Assembly (NCBI GenBank): GCA_003508835.1
Contig: PUFA01000144.1
Coordinates: forward strand, 4,898,001-4,962,000
Origin: Eonycteris spelaea
Lineage: Eukaryota > Chordata > Mammalia > Chiroptera > Pteropodidae
Direction: 5' to 3'
Length of the DNA: 64,000 bases
Shown here: positions 1 through 11,900 of the stretch, in pieces
Position numbering within the stretch: position 1 is the first letter of the stretch
How the letters are laid out: each line of letters begins with the position of its first letter
Position numbers and translations under genes: made by a program
The notes under the pieces: model-generated
Seen by the model: only the letters and a program-made list of their open reading frames with translations
Told to the model about the DNA's origin: nothing
Databases searched by the model: none

Positions 1-3000
1 TACCTAAGAGTTTTTCCTCTTTTTTCCATTTTTTACAGCTGCAGAGGTGGAGTATATTACAGGCCAGTCTTGTCTTCCTCACCACCCTTTCTGTACTCAT
101 ACATTTTAACTTTTTTTAACCCAATAGTAATCTAGTTTGATATTGGCTTTTTACTCTTTATAACCTAAATCATGTGTTCTTTCTAACGCTTCTGTAATTT
201 CAGAAATGTTGGCGTTCCCTTTTCTAGAAGAAGGAAAGTGACATGGAGAAGTTATGGCTTGCTCAAGTAGAGACAGCTAGTAAAGGGAAGATCTGAGACG
301 GGCTTAGGTCTTGGACTCCAGACTATGATTGCATCAGAGTTACTATTGTTTCTCTTGTTTATTGTGTGGGGCTTTACAATTATCCTTTGTTTGATTTGGC
401 CCACCATTCCTGTTATTATTTGGGATTCTGACAGCCATGTAGGCCCTCCCAGGTGTATGTTAAAAAGGAATAACCAGGGCAAAACAAGTGAATGGTACAC
501 AGTAGGTGCATAGTAAATATTTGTTGTTGAACCGCAAGATACCAGTAAAGGCCTCACACTGTGTTGGTAATAATATTTGGATAAGAGTGTTTCAACCTAT
601 ATAACTCCACCTTGCCCTCAAAGATCATGAGAAGTTTTGTCATTTTATTTAAATCTAGTACTCTGCTGCACATTTTTTTTGGTCTGCCAGTTAGTGATCA
701 TATCTACTAGGAAAAACAAGGCTAACCTGACAGGGCTTATTCTGCCTGCTTTACTAATCTCTGGCTGAAATTTGCTAATCTTTTCTTTGACCTCCAAATG
801 CTTCAAATTATCAAATTAGTGATACATTCTAGAATTTTTTAGGTAAACAGTGTTAAACCTACCAGTTTGCAAATGTTTAATTTTTTGAGAAATAAAACAT
901 TTCCTGTCCCCAGACATCTAACATAGCTCCTTTCCGCAAAGATTTTCATGTAGTTTATCTATTTCAGGGGAGCAGATGTTTTAATTTTCCTGTAATTTAC
1001 ACCTACCAAACTTACTTAAGGAGAAAAGCACTTGGCATTCATTCAAAATAAAGATGCCCACACCCCTCCCCAAGAGATTCCAATTCATTGTTCTGGGTCA
1101 GCGCCCTTCCCTCAGGAGATTGTTATGATACGCAAGTTTAAGAAATATTGTTTTATATTTATTTATATTTAATAATTTTTTGTCATCCACTAATATTCCA
1201 CCATAAGCTTCAATCCCTGAACTTTTCCTTCATTGTTCTACTTGCTCTGAACATAACTAAAAAGGCCTTTTGGGCTCTTTATTGCTTTTCACTATACTCC
1301 TTCATTCAGGACTTCTCATGGGGCCTGTCAGCTCTGTGGCATTTATCCTTGTATAAGTATCTGAATTTGATACTAGAAAGCACTTTCCAGCTCATTACTC
1401 TCTTTAATTATGCCCAGCCCTTTATCTCTCATTAAAATTTTACTCAGGTGTCAAGTCAGAATTTCATTCTGAAAACTCAACAGGCTAATTTGGGGTACTA
1501 CCCTCTTCAAGGTGTTTTCAAATCTAAGGAATATACCCAGCTGTTTTGTTTTGTTTTGTCTTTGTTGGTTGGTTGATCTTTTTGTTTGTTTGTTTTTTGG
1601 TTTTTTTGTGGGTGTTTTTTTTTTTTTTTTTTTTTGGTCTTACTTTCTGAAAATGGCTCAGGCTCTTATCCAACTACAGCAGCATTCACCCCCCCATCAC
1701 AAATTATGATACCATGTTCACATTATCACAAGTTTCCTGGCAACTTCATCTAACAATCTGAATTGGATTGGAAAGGGTTCTTCTTGGTAACTTAGTATAT
1801 TTTCCTATCCTGTGGGTAATTGTGCCATTGCCTGCAGATAATGATAACAGGGTCTTGTTTTTTCTAGGTGGCAAAACCTATGATTTCTTCTGACTCATCT
1901 TCTACCAGTAGTTTCTGGAGCTCAAACTCTACCTTTTGCAACAAGCAAAATGTACATATGTTAAACAAGGGCGTTCAAGCAGGTAAATTACTTGAATTTA
2001 AATTTTTTTGCATTGAAATGCAAGTAGCTCTTAAACATAAGATACTCAACCTCACTCATAATAAATGAGATTAAAACTATACTCATGCTATTTTTCACCT
2101 ATCAGATTGGCAAAAATCTAAGTCTGATAGCAAGTTCATGGGCAAGAGTGTAAAGAAATAGGTACTCTCATACATTCTAGTGGGAGTATAGTTGGAAGTA
2201 CAATCCATATGACAGGTAGTTTAGCAGTTTCTATCAAAATTACTTTCACCCAACACTTTTGGAATTTAGCCTACCGATATACAGTACATATGTGCAAAAC
2301 GACAAGTGTACAGAGTTAACCATTAAAGTATTGTTTGTTATAGCAAAAAATTAAAATCAACTTAGATGTCCATCAGTATCCAAATGGTTAAATAAATTAT
2401 TGCACATCCATATAATGAAATCTATATAGGGTGACAGCTCCCTCTCTACTAATATGTCAAGATCCCCAAGATATATAATTAAAAAGAAAACCAAGGTACA
2501 GCACAGTGTATAGTGTGCTACTACAGGTATTTAAAAAATGAAGAAAGAATTGCTTGAATGTGTACAAAAAAAATTATGGAATTATGCGGTTAAAACTGAG
2601 TGACTGGAGAACAAGAGTGGGAAGGAGGCTTTTTATTTTATGCCTTTCCATATCTTTTGATTTTATAAAACAAAAATAAACTTCCCCTTTGATTTTTTCT
2701 TCCCTCAAGCCTTGTCTTTATGTCTATCAACCTCTTCCTCGTCTGGGTGACTGCCAGTCAGATTAGAACTGAAATCCTTCACTTATTAAATCTATATTAG
2801 TAATTCTTTTCTTCTAATATCTAAACTGACTTAAACCCTCTTTCTCCCCCCTCTCTTGCACACCCAGCAAAGGCAGTAGCTTGCATTTTTGAAGCCTTAA
2901 AAATTTTTAATTTACTGACTTGAATTTACCTGCCAACTAACTCTCAAGGCTGCACCCAGAGACATCTGCGATCTTTCCCCTCAGGTAACTTGGAACTCGT

Positions 3001-4982
3001 GAATGGTGTCAAAAAAAACACTCGAGATGTTGGGATGACTTTCCCAACTCCAAGTTCTAGCGAGGTTAGAGTGGAAGAGGACAGTGATATGACTTCTTGG
3101 TCAGAAGAAAAAGTAGAAGAGAAAAGGCCCCTTACCAGTTGTCTTGTGGACAGAAAGTTACGGAAGAACAAGCAGAGTTGCTGTGAAGGTGAGTTTCTAA
3201 TTCCAGGTTTTGTAGTAGAAAAACTAGTGAATTTCAAGTCTTTTGAAATGCTAAGATTCTTTGTTTCTAAATGACTCTATGTTTTTGACCCCATCTACCC
3301 CAGTACCACTATGGCACAGGGGAGGAGTGAGGCGGGGTGGGGGGGGGGGGAGGGAGGGAGTGTTACCGAGTGAAACAACTTCAAACAACTTCAGCAGACT
3401 CCCAGGTATCATGGTGGCTTCTGACAGCTGAGTCCGCTGACAGCCTATGTTGTACACGTCTCTGATGAAGAAAATGAAAACTCTTTTTACTTACTTAAAA
3501 ATATTTCCTATAGGAGTTTCATGGTTTGTTCCTGTGGAAAATGTGAGAACTGGTCCTAAAAAGGAAAACCTTCCTGAGTGTCATGGCCTGGTATCTCCTG
3601 GTTTGCACCAATAACCAACACCAAACCCTGGAGGGAGCCACTACGGGAACAGAACTGGCAGGGTCAGCACATGGACTGCTCTTGGTCACTAGCAGGCCCA
3701 GGCAGAGGTTCACTGAAGCCATTTGTGAGAGCATCCCTACAGGTACAGTAATGTCAATTTAACTTTAGCTTTTGTTTTAAGGAGGAAGAAGGAGCAAGAC
3801 ACAAAGAAGTTAAATCTGTGACTTGGCCTTTGAAGTACAGACATGTGACCCTTGTTTCTAGCACCTCTGTAATTCATCTTTCTCACTCTCATCATTAATT
3901 AAAGGCTGTTTTACTCTGTTAAAGATTTCAAATCATGTGTCACCCTCAGTATCTGGGGACAAGGTCATAAAGGGCAGGATGTTGTGATGCTGCTGCTCAT
4001 TGTATTTGCAGACACCTGCATGTGGAGGCCTCATGTTTGCATCAGCCTTATAATTTGTTTCTTCATTTAAAAGGTGCCAAGTCTCTTCTTTGTAAGTCCC
4101 TTGGGAGCTAAAGGAAATGTTATTTAATGATGTATTTGTTTGAAGGGAAGTTGAAAATAGCGCAACGGGCCGAGCTCTTTCCCATTGACACTCGGGAGAG
4201 TTTTACTTGCCACAGTCTTAGTTCTTGGTTTATTCCAAAGGCATTTCCTTACTGGAGCTCTCCCCCACAGAGAGTTATTAGATTATTTTTCAACTTGAGA
4301 TGCTTTCTAGAGAATAAAAAACATCTTTAGAAATACGCTCTCCAAATCCGTTGGTCAGATACTATTTTTCTAGGCCCTTGGAGAGCAGACTGGATAATTA
4401 ATGTGAGGACGGGGGCTTTTTCTCCTTCTCAGGAATCACTTCACCTTCACAGACCTGACTTCATCTCCCGCTCTGGGGAACGGATAAAACGCCTAAAGTT
4501 AATAGTCCAGGAGAGGAAGCTGCAGAAAATGTTGCAGAGTGAGCGCGAGGCACTCTTCAACGCTGTGAGAGAATGGCAGGGCTACCAGGACCCCATATGC
4601 CCACTCCCTAAGAGAGGTGCGTTGTTCACTTTCCTTTTGTGGGGTAGGGGAGGCAAGGGTCTGCTTGCTGAGGAGCACTGCTCAATGCTGAGCCAGTTAC
4701 ACACACAGGAAGTGACCTTTTGCTTGCTGAGGTTTACATTTCCCTAGGTAGCAAAAACTGCCCAGTTTAGCTGTCAGCACTTTTCATGATCCAGATAAGT
4801 GACATTTATTCTTGCCCTGTCATCACATCTTAAAAATGAGAGCGTGCACTGAGAATGGTGTTTTTATAAATTATCTGTGTCTGTGAGCAAGTTCATTCCA
4901 AAAGTAGTATAATGTCTTTATTTTTAAAGTGAGGCTGATTTCAGGTTTGCCTACCTCGTAGGGTGGCAATAATAATAATGAC

Positions 4983-5019
<37 letters not shown>

Positions 5020-8000
5020 TAGTAGTAGTAGTAGTAGTAGTAGTAGTAATAGTTATGAGCCTTTATGTTTTACCCAAACACTGTTCTTGTTTAACGCTTA
5101 CAACACTTCCCTGAGGTAGATACTGTTTTTTACAGATGAGAAAACTGAGGCAAAAAGAGGTTAAGTACCATGCCCAAGATTACACACCTAATAGGCTGGG
5201 ATTTGAACCCAGGTTGACTGGCTCCAGAGTCTGTGCTCTTAACAATTATGCTAGGTGTAAGAGCTCAATAAAAAAAAATTTGAAAGCTGCGAAAACTATA
5301 AAGTACTATCTACTGCTTTCATCACAGCCTTACCTATAAACTAGGTAGTGTTTCGATTCATACTGTGTAGTCTCTACCACAGACTGTTGTATCTTCAGGA
5401 GACAGGTTGCTGTTACAGTCTCCATAGTTTAACCTTGGCCTTGGCCTTGGCCATTGCTGACAATCCAGCACTGTCAGCTCACAGTAGGGGCACAAAGTCC
5501 TAGCAGCTTCTTCTCACAGCTCATGCACACCACACCCTACCTTGTTAAGTCACTATCCACTGAAAACCCCTTCTTCTCTTGCTTAGGCTTCTTGGCTGCC
5601 CAAAAAGACAGACTCATTGGAAAGAAGGAAATGATTCAGAGGTCTAAACGGTAAGGCCAAAAAAATAAATAGTTATAAAAATACAAAATAGGCCACCTAG
5701 TGGTCTAGAGCGCTGGCTTGCCTCCAAAAGGCATTCTGCTCAAGTTAAAACATTATAAGAAAATTAGTTGTGAAAGTAGTTTCTTACTTATGGCACTAAA
5801 AAAGAAAAGAAAAATAAGTAGCAGATCATGGTATGAATGACTCATACACAAGAAATACAAAGAATCCCCACTAATTGGCATGCCTTAGTCAGGCTCATCT
5901 TTATTAAAAACCTAAATATAAATAAAAAATATTTTGAAATGTTTATTTGGGGCCTTACTTTTTACCTAGGCAATCCCATTTCTAGGAATTTATCTAGTAT
6001 AGTAAGAAATAATGGAGTACTCTCTAAGACACATTAAGTTAAGCTTTAAAAAAAAATCAGGTTTCAGAAGCATGCATATACTGCTACTATTTATGATCTT
6101 TTAAAGGAGGATTTGTGCTTATATAGATGCAAATACTTTGTATGCTTAGAATATCTCTGGAAGGATACCCAAAAAACTAGAAATAGTGGTTGCCTTCGGG
6201 AAAAAGAACTAAGTGACTGGGGTACAGAGATAAGAGAAAGACTAAATTTTGGCCCTTTTATACTTTTTGAATTTTGTGTCATTGTACGCGTTAGCTATTA
6301 ATTAGAGGTGTGCATTTATTGATAATGAGAATGCCGTGAAATAACTAAGAGTTAGTTACCTTTTAGAGGTTCATTAGCTCCCTCCTAAAGTAAGAACAGT
6401 TTTATAGTCAGCATACTGCTTGAAAATAGTTTATCTCAGGTAACTAAAGCATTCTTGAAATTTTGTTTTTATTCTTCATTTAGTAAACCCTTGCCTTATA
6501 AGTAATTGAAAGGGAAGTTGCTGAGACCCTTTCAGGGGATTTTCCAGGTCAAAACAAATCTCAAAATAATACTAGGATGTACTGTGCCTTTTTCACTGTG
6601 TTCACACTTACACTGGTAATGCAAAAGTAGTGGGAGGAGGAGCAGAACTGTTGGTGCCTTCACACTATTCGAGACAGTGTCACCAAACTGTGCTTCACCC
6701 AGTAGGCATTGTATTTTTCACAGCCACCTACAAACACTGTGATGGAAGTACACAGAAAGCACTCATGCTGCAAACCAAGACTGATGCTCGGTTTAAGGAA
6801 GAGCACTTACTCCGAGGTTTGTGGCGTGAGCAGTACTGCTTTTTTCATGGAAAACAGCTTTTACTTGAAAGAATGACAGATAAACTGATTATTCTGACTT
6901 AGATATATGACGTTTTCTTGAAAATGAAGAAGTGAATCTGTCACTTCAGGGAAAACAGCTGACAGAATTCATTGCCAAAGAGAAAATATGAGCTTTCAAG
7001 CAAAGAATAGAATTCTAGAAAACTTGTATCTACTGCTAGGAGCCTGACTAGCACTCAGTGCTTAGACCTTTCTGATGAGATCAGCAGTGACATTAACAAA
7101 TACAGTGCTATTACGTAAGTAAACATGTCAGCATTTGAAAGATCTGCATAAGTCCCTGGACCAGGATTTTCCCAGTGAGTGTTGCATGATGTTAACAAAA
7201 TGAGGCAGGAATAGAAGATCCATTCAAAATGCAAGATAGACTGAAGTCCTCTGTTTATGTAACAGAGTACAAAAAGTTCATTGATATGGTTTCAGAGTCC
7301 ACTTTTCAACTAATTTTTTAGAAACTACCACTTGTCAAGCTTTGGTGTAGTTGCAAGAAAATCGACAGTTATCTGAAAAAGAATATTAAAATACTCCTGT
7401 CTTACACATGTGTGTAGACTGGACTTTTTAAAAATATATACTTTAGCCAGAACAACGTGTAACAACAGACTTAATACTGAAGCAGATATAAGAATCCACT
7501 GTCATCTATTAAAAGACATTTTAAAACATTAAAAGAGATTTTCAAAATATGTAAAACAGTACCACTCTTCTTACTAAAATATTTTTGTTTCAGAGAACAT
7601 ATTTATTATATATGTTAGCATGTAACAGGCTTATTATTTTTATTTTTAAGTGAATTAAGAAATTAGTACTTTTTAAAAGTTTAGTTTTAATTTCTAATAC
7701 AATATCAACAGACAAAATGCATATTGACCAAAATTGGCCTCAGTTTTTCGAAGTTTTATAAAGGGGTCCTAAGTCCAAAAAATTTAAAAACCATTCTGTC
7801 ACAAAATGTAATTAGGGGAAATTACACAGTGTTCATTGCGTGGCAGCTAATTAATCACACTCTACCTCAGTAAGAGGAGTTCTTATGGAAAGGAACTATG
7901 GAGCTTGAGTTCAGGAAGAGAGGCAGGGCATCTTCTGTAAGTCGTTAGTGCTTCTATAGAAATATAGTTGTAGAAGTGGATTAAGTACCCATCTCTGGGA

Positions 8001-8914
8001 AGAGACTCGGGTTTTAAACTGATACATTTTCAATAGAGTGCTTCTATTCAATTTTATTTATGGTGTGCCCCCCCTTTTTTTTTAGTTTCAGGTGTACAAC
8101 ATAGTGATTAGACAGTCATATAACTTATTAAGTGATCACCCCAATAAGACTGGTACCCATGTGACATGGTATAGCCCTTTTTCAAGGAAGCCATCCACTT
8201 CCATCTGAGAATCAGAGTTGAATGGAATCTTAAAGATCATCTGGTCTACCCTTGATTGTTAGGAAACTACAACCCAGATTGAGAAAGTAGCCCAGCAAGT
8301 CAGGGCCAGAGTAGAGGTGAGAGCCCAGTGTGGGGCTCCCCATCTGGTACTCCTTGGTCTCTGTGTTACTTGCCATCTCTCATTGCTTTCCTCTGTCAAA
8401 GATGTTAAAAAGTTTCAAGTGGGAAGAAAGGATTTAGAAGAGAGAACTCGACTCTTTTAACTGGAAGTATTTCTCCCAGTTATTTCACAAACTTATTAAT
8501 GCATATATTTCACTAACTTAATAATGCATATATAACTTCTTAATGTATGTGCCGGGCACTGGACTAGGTAGCAGAGCTGAAAGATAATTGATGCCAGACC
8601 ACAAATAGACAGACAGGTCCAATGATACGTAATAATTGCTTTCAAGGAGCCATTTACAAAATATAATTTCTGGCTACTGATTAGTCTGGCTCCCAGCTAT
8701 CCAGCCCTTCACACCACATGTTCTCTTTTCCAATGACCTTTATTATCCCTTCTCTAACACTGACTTTTTTTTTTCAGTTTTACGAGATATAATTGACATA
8801 CAACATTGTATAAGTTTAAGGCATATAATGTGATGATTTGACACATATATATTGCAAAATTTTTACCACAGTAAAGTTAGTTAACACTTCCTTCACCGCA
8901 CATAATTACTATTC

Positions 8915-8954
<40 letters not shown>

Positions 8955-11900
8955 ATGGGGAGAACATAAAAGTTCTACTCTCATAGCAACTTCAAGTATA
9001 TAACACAACATTGTTAACTAGAGTCACCATGCTGTACATTAGATCCCCAGGAATTACACCTGAAAGTTTGTACCCTTTGCCCGGCATCGCCCCATTCTCC
9101 CACCCCTCAGCGCCTGACAACCATCATTCTATTCTGTTTCTATGTTTGATGTTTTTAGATTCCACTTGTAGAAACAGTGTGATAATACAGTTTTATCTAT
9201 CTATGTCTGACTTATTTCACTTAGCACATTACCCTCAAGATCCATCCATGTTTTTGCAAATGGAAGGATTTCTTTCTTTTATATAGCTGAATAATTCATT
9301 GTGTGATCACACACACACACACACACACACACACGTGTCTATATCACATTTTCTTTATTCATTCATCCATTAATGGACACTGAGATTGTTTCCATGTTGT
9401 CTTCACTACGTGAATAATGCTGCAATGAATATGGAGGTGCAGATACCTCTTCGAGACTGTGATTTCATCTCCTTTGGATATATACCCAGAAGGGAGATTG
9501 CTGGATCACATGGTAGTTCTTTATTTAGTTTTTTTGAGGAACTCCATTCTCTTTTCCATAGTGGCTGCACCAACAATGCACAAGTTTCTCTTTTCTCTAC
9601 ATCCTTACCAGCAATTGTTATCTCTTGCCTTTTTTTTTTAATATAACAGCCATCCTAACAGGTGCAAAATGTTAGCTCCTTGTGGTTTTCATGAACAGTG
9701 ACTTCTTTTAAAAATGTATGTTTATTCCTCTTCAGTCTCTTTGCTGACCTCCACTTTTCAATTAGTGATTCTCCTTCCTGTGTCCAAAATAGAACTCCCA
9801 TACTGGCTTGGGACACCCACTCACCCAGCTAGAAAGCAGGAACATGGTCACCTCCAGCTGTGTCACCCATCCCTGCACATGCAGCCATCCAGCCTGTCCT
9901 AAAGACTCAGCTTCCTGAGTGCCCTGAGCCACTCCTCACAGCCTGATGCGGGCCGGCCTCCGCTCTCTCCCCGCTCTACACCCTTCTCTAACATATTTCC
10001 CACAGAGTCTCTACATCATTTCCAATGATTTTTATTTCATAGTGTAGAAAACTTTAAAAATATAGAGAAAAATAGAAATAAGAAAATAAATGCCACTCAG
10101 AATCCTTCCATCTAAACATAAAACTCTTCCTGTTTCTGACAGAAGTGGAGCTTTTGCAGAGACTTGTATTGACACATTTTTTTCACCCCAACTTGTTGAT
10201 TAAACCATATATACAGGTTTGTAGCTTGCTTCATTTTGCTCATCATTATATTGTGAACATTTTCCCATATCAATAAAAAATATTTGAAACATCTTCTTTA
10301 TACTTTGTAATAATTCCATTACATTCCATTATCTGTTTAATTCATTTTTGTTGGAAATTTAGATTCGATTTATCAAATGTATGTTTGAGCATGTTCCTCC
10401 CTACTTAAAATCAGTGACATCCCATCCCTGATAAGACATAGCCCCAGGTTTTCATGTGGCTACAAGACCCTCCACAGCCTTCCTCACCGTCACCCCATCT
10501 GCTTCCCACCTGCTCACCTACACTCCAATCTGTCAAGCTTTGACTCCATTCTTACCATACTCCCTTCTTCTTTCCCCTTTCTGACCCACCTCAAGTGCTA
10601 TCTCTTCGCCAGTCTTCCCTGACCTTTTGTTAGAATAAATTTCTTTTTCTATAAACACTGTGTAGCCTTTTGGAGATATGAGCATTATCGTACTTTCTTT
10701 CCCCTTGTTTCTTTTATGTTTAAAAATATAATATTAATATATGTTCATTATCTTATATTGAAAATATACATTTGGCATGTAGAGTCAAAAGCAGTTTATC
10801 TGTGTAACTCTTCGTCCCACTCTTTTCCCAGAAGTAACCACTATTAGGATTTTATTGTTTTTATTTATCTGTCTCCTCTTCCAGATCATAAGCACCCTAG
10901 GCCAGGGTTCTTTGTGTCCAAATGCCTAACAAGAAGCTGAGCACACAACAGGGGCCCAGAGCCTGTCCTGGAGGAACCAAATGCCTTGAAAGCAATAGAG
11001 CTTAGGGAGGTGCGATGGAAGAGCCTGTGTGCCCCTGTTGCCTGGTAACCTCTCTGCTTTCTGTATTTCTACTTGTGCCATTCCTAAGGATTTATGAGCA
11101 GCTTCCAGAAATACAGAAGAAGAGAGAAGAGGAAAAGAGAAGATTGGAATATAGGTCATACCGTTTGAAAGCCCAGCTATATAAAAAGGTCAGTCAGCCC
11201 TAGAGCAGGATTGATCAGGTTCAACAAGGGAAAAATAAATTGAGAGAAACACACCTGACCTATTTGAATTAACAGTATTTGGAAAGTGAACTTAAACTTA
11301 TAATGCTTTGTACCACTGCTGAAATTTGGAAGATAAAGGTACCTGTGGCTAGATTTCAAATCTAAAAATAAAAAGGCAAATCTTTAAAAGGTACCATCCA
11401 GGCATACATTTGGAAGGAAGCCACATTTCATCCTTAGGAGTCAGTTTAGATGTATGTCATGCTGAAATGTTCACTCTATTTGAATTGTTGGGTTTTCATT
11501 CCAAGGTCCAAGTGACAGTTTTATTCCCCTTATGGTAAATCATATACCTCTAAAGCTTTTGATATAAACTGGAAAATGTCCAAGTACAGCTTAAGAGTTG
11601 GCAGCTCAGGGAGACAGAGCCTCAAAACAGCCACCATACCTGCCCACAGCCTCAGTGGAGTCAGAGGGGCTTGCTGTGCCCAAAGGTCCATATCCTTCAC
11701 TGTCTTTGTTTTAGACAGTGAGGACTCTGAAAGTCTGAAACCGAAAGACAAGTTCATACCAGAATGTGGGATTGGAAAACTGCTGGAGTACACCCCAGAG
11801 CTCTGGCCAGTGTGTGTCAGCATCAGGCCTTTCATTGTGTTTGTGTGTTTGTGAACTGATGGATGGACGAGTCTATCAGGATCATAGATCATCTGTATTT

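Larger units (their letters stand above)
8764..9690 (-). mobile_element. L1 LINE, ORF2 C-terminus and 3'UTR, antisense
   Basis: A poly-T start is followed by the reversed L1 3'UTR (TACGAGATATAATTGACATA), then reversed ORF2 sequence (GGATATATACCCAGAAGGGA, TTCCATAGTGGCTGCACCAA). A (GTT)n and an (AC)n run sit inside it. It is 5'-truncated and decayed, and lies in an ALMS1 intron opposite to the gene. Confidence 0.88.

Noticed and set aside
4983..9334. CRISPR-like or regulatory arrays from the tandem repeats
   Set aside because: These are simple microsatellites (AGT, GTT, AC) with no spacers, in a mammalian genome.
11189..11203. ALMS1 ending at TAG 11201-11203 by read-through of the donor
   Set aside because: The downstream exon at 13481 supplies the conserved ALMS terminus in phase, with a good acceptor and a poly-A signal after it.
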